DNA of 64,000 bases from an uncultured Flavobacteriaceae bacterium (GTDB taxonomy: Bacteria; Bacteroidota; Bacteroidia; Flavobacteriales; Flavobacteriaceae). The DNA lies in NCBI GenBank assembly GCA_947498845.1, contig CANMLX010000007.1:62001-126000 (forward strand), written 5' to 3'. Position 1 is the first letter of the stretch, and each line of letters begins with the position of its first letter. The notes under the pieces are model-generated. The model searched no databases. It was not told where the DNA came from and saw only the letters and a list, made by a program, of their open reading frames with translations. The position numbers and the translations under genes were made by a program. This document shows, piece after piece, positions 55,834-64,000 of this stretch.

Positions 55834-56511
55834 CTACACTAAACTATTTTCCGCCACTTTTTGCCCATCCAACATTCTAATAATACGATGCGTAAATTTT
55901 GCATCATGCTCACTATGTGTTACCATAACTATGGTAGTGCCTTGCGCGTTTAAATCTGTTAGAAGATCCATGACCTCATTACCGTTAGAACTATCCAGAT
56001 TACCTGTTGGCTCATCTGCCAATATTAACTTAGGATTGTTTACTACTGCTCTGGCTACTGCTACACGTTGTTGTTGTCCCCCAGATAATTGTTGCGGAAA
56101 GTGTTTTCTTCTATGCATGATTTGCATTTTTTCTAACACTTCGTGTACACGTTTTTTACGTTCGGCTTTCTTTACACCCGTATAGATTAACGGGAGTTCT
56201 ACATTTTCAAAAACTGATAATTGATCTATTAAATTAAAGCTTTGAAATACAAACCCTATATTGTGTTTACGTATATGAGCACGCTTACGCTCTTTATAAT
56301 TAATAACTTCTTCACCATTAAATACAAAGCTGCCTCCATCGGCATCATCTAACATGCCTAAAATGTTTAACAAAGTAGATTTACCACACCCCGATGGCCC
56401 CATAATAGCTACAAACTCACCTTTATTAACTTCAAAAGACAGTTTGTTAAGTGCTATGGTTTGTAGCTCTTCGGTTTTATAATACTTTTCTAGATCTTTA
56501 ATTTTTATCAT
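55834..56511 (-). CDS. MacB/LolD-type ABC transporter ATPase (first of two)
   Basis: This 225-residue stand-alone ATPase has Walker A GPSGCGKS, a Q-loop in FVFQSFNLIDQLSVFENV, signature LSGGQQQRVAVARA, Walker B LILADEPTG with a D-loop LDSS, and a switch His in VTHSEHDA. It is complete and more canonical than the paralogue at 15624. It follows the membrane fusion protein gene after 315 bases of repeat-rich sequence and precedes the GIN, DUF4097 and permease genes. It is the likely energy source for P14-P1, because none of these has its own ATP-binding domain. Its last 58 bases were copied to 53832-53889. Confidence 0.94.
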   Translation of the reverse strand: MIKIKDLEKYYKTEELQTIALNKLSFEVNKGEFVAIMGPSGCGKSTLLNILGMLDDADGGSFVFNGEEVINYKERKRAHIRKHNIGFVFQSFNLIDQLSVFENVELPLIYTGVKKAERKKRVHEVLEKMQIMHRRKHFPQQLSGGQQQRVAVARAVVNNPKLILADEPTGNLDSSNGNEVMDLLTDLNAQGTTIVMVTHSEHDAKFTHRIIRMLDGQKVAENSLV

Positions 56512-56532
56512 TATTAGCGTTTTAATCTCTGG

Positions 56533-56593
56533 TCGAGCGCAGTCGACACCTTTTAAATTTCTTATGGTTTACTAACCTCTCGACTGCGCTCGA
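56533..56593. repeat. Inverted repeat TCGAGCGCAGTCGA with 33-base spacer
   Basis: Perfect 14-bp arms lie at 56533-56546 and 56580-56593 in the gap between the ATPase and fusion-protein genes. They are G+C rich against an A+T-rich background. A cruciform or RNA hairpin is possible. Confidence 0.8.
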
Positions 56594-56614
56594 GGGAACA
56601 GTTGTTATTTATAT

Positions 56615-56824
56615 TAACCCGTTGTGCATTTAGAAATCTAAAAAACCTTAAAATGTCCGTTCGAGTGTCCCGAATTTGTTTCGGGATGTATCGAGAACTA
56701 TTTTCGAAGTTAAAATTCTTATTCTCGATAGTTCTGCTGAGCTTGTCGAAGTACAATTTTTCTTCATTTCATTACAAAAAATCACTCGAATTGACAGAAT
56801 TTTGACCAAACACACAACGGGTTA
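56615..56824. repeat. Composite intergenic repeat bounded by 12-bp inverted ends (TAACCCGTTGTG)
   Basis: The perfect 12-bp outer arms (56615-56626 and 56813-56824) enclose two smaller dyads: CCCGAATTTGTTTCGGG, and a TATCGAGAA ... TTCTCGATA pair. Short ORFs here follow the repeats and are not credible genes. The element lies directly 3' of the fusion-protein gene, so it may act on read-through into the ATPase gene. Confidence 0.75.
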
Positions 56825-56826
56825 TA

Positions 56827-58077
56827 TTATTCTTTTAATACTAATTCTTCTTTATCACCAAAATTATCATAACTTGATGTAATAACCTTATCCCCTGGTT
56901 CTATACCTTGTAATACTTCATAATATTCGGTATTCTTAGTACCTAACTGTATATCTACTTTATAAGCTAAGGTTTCATCTTCATTTAATTTAAAAATCCA
57001 GTTACCCCCTGTTTTTTGAAAGAACCCTCCTTTGGGTATTAACACAGCTTGTTTTTCATCACTTAAAGCTAATCTAATTTGAAGAGATTGCCCGCGACGA
57101 ATGCCCTCTACTTTTTTATCAAACAACATATCTACTTGAAACCTTCCATTGGTAACTTGGGTAAATACTTTTTTTATGATTAATTTATGTGTTTCTCCAC
57201 TAATCTCAAAGGTGCCTTGTTGTCCTGTATAAATTCTGGAAATATAATGTTCGTCTATATCTGCTCTTACTTTAAAACCACTCAATACATCGACTTGCCC
57301 TAAGCGTTGTCCTTTACTTTTTGACTGCCCCATCTCTGCATCTAACGATGTTAATTGACCATCTACTGGTGCTCTTACTACCAAATCTCCAACTTTTTTA
57401 CGCATTAATTCCAATGCACTTTGGGTTCTGCTCAAAGAATTTTTCTTCTGTCTGGCTTCTTGCATAGTAGAAATCGAATCTTGCTTTAAGACTTCCTGAG
57501 CCAATTCCATACGTTGCTTTTGGTATTTATAATCGTTTTCAGAAGCTTTAAATTCTTGTCGTCCTATGGCTTTTTTATCTAATAATTTTTTATTCAATTG
57601 ATATACTCTTTTTGCTTCCACAAGGGCATTTTCTACATCTGTCAATCTGTTTAACCTGTTAATGGTGTTTTGACTTGCAGCGTTTTGAGAAATCTGCATT
57701 TGTGTTAATAAATTATAAACCGATGTTTCTTGATTTACTAGACTCAACTCTAAATCTGTATTAGAAAGACGCAAAATAGGGTCGCCTTGTTTCATTATAG
57801 CGCCATCTTCTACAAAAATCTCATCTACTCTACCACCTTCAAGAGCATCTAAGTATATGGTAGTAATAGGCATAACAATACCGCTAACAGGAATATTTTC
57901 CTGAAAAACACCTTGCTTTATTTCACTAATGGAAATACGCTCTACAGCTACATTTAATTTAGATTTACCACCTGTTGAAGCCATTACAAATGTGATTAAT
58001 AAAGCTAGTAATACCATACCAGCTATTAATTGTATTCTTTTTTTACTAAATCGTTTCTTCTCTAATGGAATATCCAT
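56827..58077 (-). CDS. MacA/HlyD-type membrane fusion protein
   Basis: This 416-residue periplasmic adaptor joins an inner-membrane ABC permease to a TolC channel. It has one N-terminal membrane anchor (about 14-34, LIAGMVLLALLITFVMAS) and a barrel-sandwich hybrid split around the hairpin (DALEGGRVDEIFVEDGAIMKQGDPIL and VVRAPVDGQLTSLDAEMGQ). Between these is a long coiled-coil hairpin (about 110-225, rich in Gln, Lys and Glu), and beta-barrel and membrane-proximal domains follow (about 265-416). It is the only adaptor in the locus. A TGGCAC sigma54-like box and the shared 18-bp motif lie upstream, in the gap shared with the divergent regulator gene, so it probably heads the 41-kb permease transcription unit. 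Confidence 0.93.
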   Translation of the reverse strand: MDIPLEKKRFSKKRIQLIAGMVLLALLITFVMASTGGKSKLNVAVERISISEIKQGVFQENIPVSGIVMPITTIYLDALEGGRVDEIFVEDGAIMKQGDPILRLSNTDLELSLVNQETSVYNLLTQMQISQNAASQNTINRLNRLTDVENALVEAKRVYQLNKKLLDKKAIGRQEFKASENDYKYQKQRMELAQEVLKQDSISTMQEARQKKNSLSRTQSALELMRKKVGDLVVRAPVDGQLTSLDAEMGQSKSKGQRLGQVDVLSGFKVRADIDEHYISRIYTGQQGTFEISGETHKLIIKKVFTQVTNGRFQVDMLFDKKVEGIRRGQSLQIRLALSDEKQAVLIPKGGFFQKTGGNWIFKLNEDETLAYKVDIQLGTKNTEYYEVLQGIEPGDKVITSSYDNFGDKEELVLKE

Positions 58078-58110
58078 GTATATACTATTGCTTAATTACA
58101 CTTTGTATGT

Positions 58111-58126
58111 AGTGATTTCTGTGCCA
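58111..58126 (-). promoter_or_regulatory. Candidate sigma54 promoter before the fusion-protein gene
   Basis: The minus strand reads TGGCACAGAAATCACT. The -24 half is good, and the -12 half matches at three of five positions of TTGCW. The predicted start point is about 24 bases before the ATG at 58077. An NtrC-type regulator gene diverges from this gap. Confidence 0.5.
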
Positions 58127-58177
58127 TAATTTAAAACACTGAAAAACAGATATTTATATACAAGTGTCGTTTTAAGA

Positions 58178-58195
58178 GTGTTCGAAAATGATACA
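58178..58195. promoter_or_regulatory. Shared 18-bp motif, probable binding site of the locus regulator (copy 2)
   Basis: GTGTTCGAAAATGATACA has the TGT-N11-ACA dyad and lies 52 bases upstream of the TGGCAC box at 58126. It matches 16386-16403 at 17 of 18 positions. Confidence 0.62.
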
Positions 58196-58287
58196 TCTAC
58201 GTTCGGTAATAATGCACTTTTTAATCATATTTATTTTTGTAGTTCAATAATTTTTAATCAGCCTATTATTATTGTAATATTGTAAGT

Positions 58288-59637
58288 ATGCTGTTAAAAA
58301 ATGCAAACATATTAGTGGTTGATGACGATGTTGATGTACTCACTGCAATGCGATTACTTTTAAAATCTAAAGCAAATCAGGTTGTTACAGAAAGTAATCC
58401 TGGAAATATTGTATCTCTAATTGAGCAGAACAAATTCGATATTATTATTCTTGATATGAATTTTAATGGTCTTATAAATACAGGGAATGAAGGTATTTTT
58501 TGGCTCAATAAAATTAAGAGTATAAACAATGAGGTTGCGGTTATTTTAATCACTGCCTATGGTGATTTAGATTTAGCTATAAGATCACTTAAAGAAGGGG
58601 CCTCAGACTTTTTAGTAAAACCTTGGAAAAACGATAAGCTTATTGAAGCTATTGGTGAAATTCTGGATAAGAAAAAGTCTAAAACATCAAAAAAGCAAAA
58701 CGCACTAAGCTCGCAAACTAGGATTTTAGGCGAAAGTGATGTTATGAAAGATGTGTTCTTTAAAATTAAAAAAATAGCACCTACCGATGCTAATATTTTA
58801 ATTCTGGGCGAAAATGGAACAGGCAAAGACCTTATTGCTAAAGCAATTCATGAAAACTCCTTACGCAAAAACAAACCTTTTGTAAAAGTTGATATTGGTT
58901 CTTTAACCGAAACATTATTTGAAAGTGAATTGTTTGGTTATAAAAAAGGTGCCTTTACAGATGCCAGAGAAGATAGAAAAGGCCGTTTTGAAACTGCAAA
59001 TGGCGGTACTTTATTTTTAGATGAAATTGGCAATATTAGTCTGCAACAACAAGCGCGATTACTTACAGTAATACAAAACAGGCAAGTAACGCCTTTAGGT
59101 TCTAACAAAGCTATTCCTGTAGATATTAGGCTTATTTGTGCCACCAATGTGCCAATTGCTCACCTAGCAGATGAAACCAATTTTAGAAAAGATCTTATTT
59201 ATAGAATAAATACTGTTGAAATTGTTATGCCTCCTTTAAGAAACAGAGGGAAAGATGTCGTACTTTTAGCAAAACATTTTATCGAGATTTATGCCGAAAA
59301 ATATTTAAAATCAAGTTTTCAGTTAGACCATAGTTTTATAGATAAATTAAAACAGTATGCTTTCCCTGGCAATGTTAGAGAACTTCAATATGCTTTAGAA
59401 CGTGCTGTTATTATGGCCGAAAACAATATGCTATTTGATACCGATCTTGTCTTTTCTCCTATTGAAAAACAACAAGAACATAGCATTGATGATAACAATT
59501 TAAACTTAGAAACTATAGAGAAAAAAGCCATTTTAAAAGTTCTAAAAAAAAATAATGGCAATATTTCTCATTCTGCTAAAGAGTTAGGAATTACAAGAAC
59601 TGCCTTGTATAGAAGGCTTCACAAGCATGGTTTATAA
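58288..59637 (+). CDS. Sigma54-dependent response regulator, NtrC/AtoC family
   Basis: This 449-residue activator has three domains. The receiver (about 6-120) has acidic residues D12-D14, phosphoacceptor D56 in IIILDMN and Lys111 in LVKPW. The AAA+ sigma54-interaction domain (about 144-375) has Walker A GENGTGKD at 174-181 and Walker B TLFLDEIG at 241-248. The C-terminal Fis-type helix-turn-helix (about 405-448) includes NISHSAKELGITRTALYRRL. The sigma54-contact loop is GAFTDA at 221-226, not the classical GAFTGA. I believe this variant is common in Bacteroidota members. The gene diverges from the fusion-protein gene and overlaps the kinase gene by 11 bases. It probably activates both operons of the efflux locus. 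Confidence 0.95.
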   Translation: MLLKNANILVVDDDVDVLTAMRLLLKSKANQVVTESNPGNIVSLIEQNKFDIIILDMNFNGLINTGNEGIFWLNKIKSINNEVAVILITAYGDLDLAIRSLKEGASDFLVKPWKNDKLIEAIGEILDKKKSKTSKKQNALSSQTRILGESDVMKDVFFKIKKIAPTDANILILGENGTGKDLIAKAIHENSLRKNKPFVKVDIGSLTETLFESELFGYKKGAFTDAREDRKGRFETANGGTLFLDEIGNISLQQQARLLTVIQNRQVTPLGSNKAIPVDIRLICATNVPIAHLADETNFRKDLIYRINTVEIVMPPLRNRGKDVVLLAKHFIEIYAEKYLKSSFQLDHSFIDKLKQYAFPGNVRELQYALERAVIMAENNMLFDTDLVFSPIEKQQEHSIDDNNLNLETIEKKAILKVLKKNNGNISHSAKELGITRTALYRRLHKHGL

Positions 59638-60988
59638 AAGATATAAATTTGCTCTAACTATTAGAGTGCTTATTTTGTTTTTACTGCTAGTTGGTTTGGC
59701 AATGGTTATCAGTTTGCAAAATTTCAATACTAAATACACGCTGTTTATTTTACTTTTTTTGGTTGTTGCTACATGTTTTAGCGTTATAAATCTCTACACT
59801 TTTTTATTTAAAAGATTTTCTGAAATGGATGATTTTTTTGAATCTGTAAAGTATCGTGATTTTTCTCGTAAATTCAATGAAACATCTGGAACAAAGGATA
59901 TACAATATCTAAGACAACGATTTAATGAAGTATATGATACCATTTTTGAAATCAATAAAGAAAAAGAAGCCCAACATCTATATCTAAAAAAAATATTAGA
60001 ACTAGTACAAACAGGTATTATTGCTTATAACATTAATTCGGGGCATGTACTCTGGGTAAACGATGCTTTTAAAAAAGTTTTAAATATTCCTTCACTAAAG
60101 AATATAAAGTTTGTTGAAAATAGAAATTCTAAGCTTTATAATGCTGTGTTTTTAGAAAACCATGTTACTAATGAGAGTCTTACTATTGATGTAAATAATG
60201 AAAAAAATAAATTATTAATTTCTAATTCTACCTTTCAAATAAAAGATACTAGTTTCAAGTTAATAGTACTACAAAATATAGATGATACCTTAAACCATAA
60301 TGAATCTGAAGCTTGGAAAAAGTTACTCAGTGTTATGACTCATGAGATTATGAATTCTATTGCGCCTATTTCTTCTTTAGCCGAAACATTACAGCATAAA
60401 GTAAAATTATCTATAGAAGACAATACCAAAAACCCTTTAGATGTTGAGGATATAGATATTGGTATTGAAAGTATAAAAAAGCGCAGTGAAGGGTTATTAA
60501 AATTTGCAAAAACCTATAGAAGTCTAAATAAAATTACCACACTTAACTTAAGTACTATTTTAGTTAATGATCTTTTTGATAATATAAAAACCTTAATGCT
60601 TCCTTCTTTAGAAAATAAAGACATTGAACTAAGCTTTGAAAATGATAATGCGTCTTTAGATATTGAAATTGATGTTTCCCTTATTGAGCAAGTTCTTATT
60701 AATTTAATTTTAAATGCTGTTGAGGCTAGTAAAACCATAGAACACCCAAAAATCACACTTAAAGCTTTAAAAACAATCGATGGGCAGACCGTTTTAAGTA
60801 TTACAGACAATGGTAAAGGTATTCCAGAAGAAGTTATAGATCGTATTTTTATTCCATTTTTTACCACTAAAAAAACAGGAAGCGGTATTGGTTTGAGTTT
60901 ATCTAAGCAAATTATGCTACTCCATAAAGGTAGAATAACCATTAAAAGTATTGAGCGCAAAGGTACATCGGTAAGCTTATTTTTTTAA
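59627..60988 (+). CDS. Membrane histidine kinase partner of the NtrC-type regulator
   Basis: This 453-residue kinase has two N-terminal transmembrane helices (about 12-30 and 37-60) with almost no periplasmic loop. A linker (about 65-118) and a PAS-like domain (about 120-220) follow, then a HisKA segment with phosphoacceptor H239 in VMTHEIMNSIAPI and a HATPase_c domain. The ATP-binding boxes are visible as INLILNAVEAS (N box), SITDNGKGIPEE (G1) and GSGIGLSLSKQI (G2). The small extracytoplasmic part suggests sensing within the membrane or by the cytoplasmic PAS domain. The start overlaps the end of the regulator gene, which indicates translational coupling. Confidence 0.94.
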   Translation: MVYKRYKFALTIRVLILFLLLVGLAMVISLQNFNTKYTLFILLFLVVATCFSVINLYTFLFKRFSEMDDFFESVKYRDFSRKFNETSGTKDIQYLRQRFNEVYDTIFEINKEKEAQHLYLKKILELVQTGIIAYNINSGHVLWVNDAFKKVLNIPSLKNIKFVENRNSKLYNAVFLENHVTNESLTIDVNNEKNKLLISNSTFQIKDTSFKLIVLQNIDDTLNHNESEAWKKLLSVMTHEIMNSIAPISSLAETLQHKVKLSIEDNTKNPLDVEDIDIGIESIKKRSEGLLKFAKTYRSLNKITTLNLSTILVNDLFDNIKTLMLPSLENKDIELSFENDNASLDIEIDVSLIEQVLINLILNAVEASKTIEHPKITLKALKTIDGQTVLSITDNGKGIPEEVIDRIFIPFFTTKKTGSGIGLSLSKQIMLLHKGRITIKSIERKGTSVSLFF

Positions 60989-61084
60989 GACCTAACAATT
61001 AAATTACTCATTATCAAAACTCAACATTTCCAGTTTTGTTAATTTATACGTAACTTACAGTATATTAACCAACTATTTATTATT

Positions 61085-61456
61085 ATGAATTCAAAAGTTT
61101 TTCTTGCGATTAGAATACTTCTAGGTCTATTTGTCCTAATATTTGGGCTAAACAAGTTTTTAAGTTTTATTCCCTTTGGAGATATGTCTCCAGAAGCTGG
61201 AGCATACTTTGGTGCATTATCCTCTGCCAAAGTATTAACTTTGGTTGGTATTGTTGAAATAGTAGCTGGATTAGCTCTAATTTTTAATAAATATGGCGCC
61301 TTACTCGCATTAATTTTAATGAGTATTTCTGTTAATGCTGTATTATTTCATATCACTTTAGATCCAGCTAATAGTGCAGGAGCATTGGTATTATTAGTTT
61401 TAAATATTCTAGTGTTATATGGGTATAAAAGTAAATACAAAGATTTACTCTCTTAA
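61085..61456 (+). CDS. DoxX-like small membrane protein
   Basis: This 123-residue protein has four predicted transmembrane helices (about 5-25, 45-65, 70-92 and 96-115). The opening VFLAIRILLGLFVLIFGLNK and a conserved Glu in GIVEIVAGLAL are typical of DoxX/DoxD-like proteins. Related proteins are linked to quinol chemistry or membrane redox balance in some bacteria, but this short form has no assigned role. The gene is separate from the kinase gene (96-base gap) and has its own terminator, shared with the convergent yidC gene. Confidence in the exact family is moderate. Confidence 0.75.
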   Translation: MNSKVFLAIRILLGLFVLIFGLNKFLSFIPFGDMSPEAGAYFGALSSAKVLTLVGIVEIVAGLALIFNKYGALLALILMSISVNAVLFHITLDPANSAGALVLLVLNILVLYGYKSKYKDLLS

Positions 61457-61464
61457 TATTAAAC

Positions 61465-61508
61465 AAAAAATCTCCAAAAGTTTATGTATAAACTTCTGGA
61501 GATTTTTT
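61465..61508. terminator. Bidirectional terminator between the DoxX-like and yidC genes
   Basis: TCTCCAAAAGTTTA pairs with TAAACTTCTGGAGA (one mismatch) around a TGTA loop, flanked by A6 and T6. It sits between convergent genes. Confidence 0.92.
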
Positions 61509-61532
61509 ATTAATTAATGTTATAAATTTTAT

Positions 61533-63440
61533 CTACTTCTTCTTTTTTTGTTTTTGTTGCGCCTGCTTTTGCTTTTCTGCTTGCTCCATCATTTCTTGCA
61601 TTCTTGCCTGAAACTTATTTTGTTTTTTAGGCTTCTTTTTATTTTCCTGAATCTGCGCATGTATTTTATCTTCATCAAGAATAAAATTCTTGATAACTAA
61701 AATAATACCTATACTAATTACATTGGAGATAAAATAATACAAACTCAAACCTGATGCATAGTTATTAAAGAAGAATAACATCATTAAAGGAGAGAAATAC
61801 ATCATGTATTTCATCATTTTCGCCATATCTGGCATACCTTCTTGCTGTGGAGCAGTTTGCACATTTTGACCAGTAGTTAAACGCATATAAAAGAAAATTG
61901 CTACAGATGCCAATATGGGAAATAAACTCACATGGTCTCCATAAAATGGGATATTAAACGGCAATTTAGCAATAACATCGTATGATGATAAATCGTCTAC
62001 CCATAAAAAGCTTTTTTGTCTTAAATCGAATGCCGATGGAAAAAATTGGAATAAGGCATAAAATACAGGCAATTGAATTAGCGCTGGTAAACAGCCACTC
62101 AACGGACTTGCACCGGCCTTACTTTGCAGTGCCATAGTCTCTTGTTGCGCTTTCATTTTATTATCCTTGTGCTTCTCACGAATAGCATCTAATTCTGGCT
62201 TTAAAATCTTCATTTTAGCCTGAGATAAGAATTGTTTATACTGTACAAAAGACAAACATATCTTTACTAAAATAGTCATCACTATAATGGCTATTCCATA
62301 AGGTAAAAAACCGCCTAGAAATCCAAATAAAGGCATGAAAATATAACGGTTTATCCAACCAAAAATACCCCAGCCAAAAGGCACTATTTCATCTAAATTT
62401 CTATCGTAAGCATTTAAAACCTTAAAATCACTAGGTCCATAATACCAGTCCATGGTTTGATTAAGTTCTCCCCCTTGAAGTTCTAATGGTATACTGGCAG
62501 CAAAAGTCTTAGTGTAGACTGTATCTATAGCTTCGTCTTCAACTAAGTTTTCTGCTTTTATCTTAGCAATCTTAAAAGGCGTATCTGTTAATAAAACCGA
62601 AGTAAAGAAATGTTGTTTGTAACCAATCCAAGTGACATCTTCTAGATCTTCTTCTGCATCTCTGGCTCCAGTATAATCTGCCTTTCCTCCTTCGAACTCA
62701 TAATGAATATCTGTATACCTATTTTCATAAGAAATACTTTTGGCATGGCGATATCCTTTTAAATCCCAGTCTAAGTTTATTTTTTGAGAACTATTAAAAA
62801 TATCACTAAAACCTTGAGAGCGGATAGAAAAGTCTATCATATAATCGCCTTCTTTTAGCTCATAACGGTATTCTAAAAACTTAGTCTCAGATACCTTTAA
62901 CTTCATAGACACTACAGTTGTAGCCCCATTTTTTGTTACTGTAGGTTGAAATGGTAATTCTTTTGTATTTCTAATTCTACTATCGGTAGTTCCAAAATTA
63001 ATATTAAAAGAGGCATTACCATCTTTTACTAGGTATATTGGATTATTATTAAAGTCTACAAACTTTTTTAATTTAACTTCAGATAATGTTCCTCCTAGAG
63101 TATTAAATTTTAGTGCTAAAACATCACTCTCTACAACGGTTTCCTTATGCGATGGTTTTGCAGTTGTAAACGCATAAGCAAGTGCGCCATACTTATTAGT
63201 CAAAGCGATTTGCTGAAGAGAATCTGGTTGCGTACCTACTTTAAAATCTTCTTGAGTTACAACTTTAGTCTGCTCTTGCGCCTTAGCCTTTTTTTCGGCC
63301 TCTACTTGTTCTTGTTTAGCTTTTTCCTGGGCTTTTAATTCTTCTTCAGTTGGCTTATTTGTCCAAAGCCAAAATATCATTATTCCAAAAATTAAAACAA
63401 AGCCTATTATTGAGTTAAGGTCTAACTTTTTTTCTTCCAT
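61533..63440 (-). CDS. yidC: Membrane protein insertase YidC
   Basis: This 635-residue insertase places proteins in the inner membrane, alone or with SecYEG. It has a first transmembrane helix at about 10-27 (IIGFVLIFGIMIFWLW), a Lys/Glu/Ala-rich linker, a large periplasmic P1 domain (about 80-350) and the conserved Oxa1-type core (about 365-585). The core includes the segment KILKPELDAIREKHKDN, the cytoplasmic QQETMALQSKAGASPLSGCLPALIQLPVF region and later helices. A lysine- and glutamine-rich cytoplasmic tail ends the protein, a feature that can aid ribosome contact. It is transcribed after pyrG with a 90-base gap. Length and domain order are those expected for Bacteroidota. Confidence 0.97.
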   Translation of the reverse strand: MEEKKLDLNSIIGFVLIFGIMIFWLWTNKPTEEELKAQEKAKQEQVEAEKKAKAQEQTKVVTQEDFKVGTQPDSLQQIALTNKYGALAYAFTTAKPSHKETVVESDVLALKFNTLGGTLSEVKLKKFVDFNNNPIYLVKDGNASFNINFGTTDSRIRNTKELPFQPTVTKNGATTVVSMKLKVSETKFLEYRYELKEGDYMIDFSIRSQGFSDIFNSSQKINLDWDLKGYRHAKSISYENRYTDIHYEFEGGKADYTGARDAEEDLEDVTWIGYKQHFFTSVLLTDTPFKIAKIKAENLVEDEAIDTVYTKTFAASIPLELQGGELNQTMDWYYGPSDFKVLNAYDRNLDEIVPFGWGIFGWINRYIFMPLFGFLGGFLPYGIAIIVMTILVKICLSFVQYKQFLSQAKMKILKPELDAIREKHKDNKMKAQQETMALQSKAGASPLSGCLPALIQLPVFYALFQFFPSAFDLRQKSFLWVDDLSSYDVIAKLPFNIPFYGDHVSLFPILASVAIFFYMRLTTGQNVQTAPQQEGMPDMAKMMKYMMYFSPLMMLFFFNNYASGLSLYYFISNVISIGIILVIKNFILDEDKIHAQIQENKKKPKKQNKFQARMQEMMEQAEKQKQAQQKQKKKK

Positions 63441-63515
63441 ATGTTTAAATTATTCCTTTTGTTAAGGAAAAGCTATTTACGTTAGTTAGTCAAAAAACTA
63501 TCCAATTTACACTTA

Positions 63516-63532
63516 AGTGTCATAATGACACT
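63516..63532. terminator. Hairpin at the 3' end of pyrG (possible weak terminator)
   Basis: A perfect 7-bp dyad, AGTGTCA-TAA-TGACACT, overlaps the pyrG stop codon. No immediate T-run follows on the minus strand (a T6 run comes about 20 bases later), so termination is uncertain. Confidence 0.35.
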
Positions 63533-64000
63533 ATTTTGACGTTTTGTACTTTAATGCTGCCTTTACAAAAGCTACAAATAAAGGGTGTGGATTCTCTACA
63601 GTACTCTTATATTCTGGGTGATATTGTACACCAACAAACCAAGGATGATCAGGGATTTCAATAATCTCTACTAATTTTGTCTTTGGGTTTAGTCCCGTTG
63701 CAAACATCCCACCCTGCTCTATTTGATCCTTGTATTCGCCATTAAATTCGTAACGATGTCTATGGCGTTCTTTTATAATATCTTCTTTGTAAATTTTGGA
63801 AACTTTACTTCCCTGTAATAGTTTACATTCCCATGCGCCTAGACGCATAGTGCCTCCTTTGTTTTTAATCGTCTTTTGTTCCTCCATTAAGCCTATTACT
63901 GGGTTAGCCGTATCTTCATCCATTTCGGTAGAATTGGCGCCTTCAAGCTTTAATACGTTACGTGCAAACTCAATCACAGCCATTTGCATACCTAAACAAA
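63531..64000 (-). CDS. pyrG: CTP synthase, C-terminal glutaminase part (5' end beyond window)
   Basis: The visible 156 codons are the end of the class I glutamine amidotransferase domain of CTP synthase, which supplies ammonia for the ATP-dependent conversion of UTP to CTP. The nucleophile Cys lies near the window edge in [15 protein letters not shown] (codon at 63996-63998), and the His-Glu pair is in [11 protein letters not shown] near the C-terminus. [17 protein letters not shown] and RHRHRYEFN are typical PyrG segments. The synthetase domain and start codon lie to the right of base 64000. Order with yidC suggests an operon. Confidence 0.96.
   Translation of the reverse strand, partial: CLGMQMAVIEFARNVLKLEGANSTEMDEDTANPVIGLMEEQKTIKNKGGTMRLGAWECKLLQGSKVSKIYKEDIIKERHRHRYEFNGEYKDQIEQGGMFATGLNPKTKLVEIIEIPDHPWFVGVQYHPEYKSTVENPHPLFVAFVKAALKYKTSK

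Noticed and set aside
56562..56882. Three short overlapping ORFs in the gap between adaptor and ATPase
   Set aside because: They lie in nested inverted repeats, differ in strand and frame, and have no family features.

Overview
The window is a low-GC chromosomal segment of a marine member of the Bacteroidota, most likely a Flavobacteriaceae. The reasons are two proteins with type IX secretion C-terminal sorting domains, lipoproteins with acidic residues just after the lipobox Cys, TAnnTTTG-type promoter elements, and a large GH86-type agarase/porphyranase. Genus and species cannot be read from the sequence.

Positions 1-5225 hold a partial nitronate monooxygenase-like gene, a secreted subtilase, mnmA and a three-domain fasciclin lipoprotein. 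Positions 5226-14164 hold mobile-element debris (a truncated IS1182-like transposase start and two copies of a ~163-bp MITE-like repeat), a 2023-residue agarase/porphyranase with eight Big_2 and three CBM6 modules, an ~880-bp gene-free gap, a YwqK/MORN-type protein and a DUF2911 protein.

Positions 14181-60988 form one functional locus, a MacAB-TolC-like (type VII ABC) system on an unusual scale. In the direction of transcription (minus strand) it runs: membrane fusion protein, ABC ATPase, GIN/DUF2807 protein, DUF4097 protein, then fourteen tandem MacB/FtsX-type permeases (786-822 aa each). The permease array is interrupted only by an esterase, a truncated esterase copy, a beta-propeller lipoprotein and a jelly-roll protein. 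A second ABC ATPase and a TolC-like channel follow after a regulatory gap. A sigma54-type response regulator and its histidine kinase are encoded divergently at 58288-60988. An 18-bp motif (GTGTTCGAAAATGATACA / GTGTTCGAAATTGATACA, 17/18 identical) lies 51-52 bp upstream of a TGGCAC box before both the membrane-fusion-protein gene and the second ATPase gene. This suggests that one regulator controls both ends of the system. The inferred design is one fusion protein, one channel and two ATPases serving many alternative permeases that fall into several subfamilies.

The array shows scars of recombination between paralogues. These are an esterase ORF ending in the permease C-terminus, two accessory genes that start with permease-like 5' sequence, a permease 3' remnant, and a 57/58-nt duplicate of the ATPase 3' end.

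Positions 61085-64000 return to ordinary genes: a DoxX-like membrane protein, yidC and the C-terminal part of pyrG.
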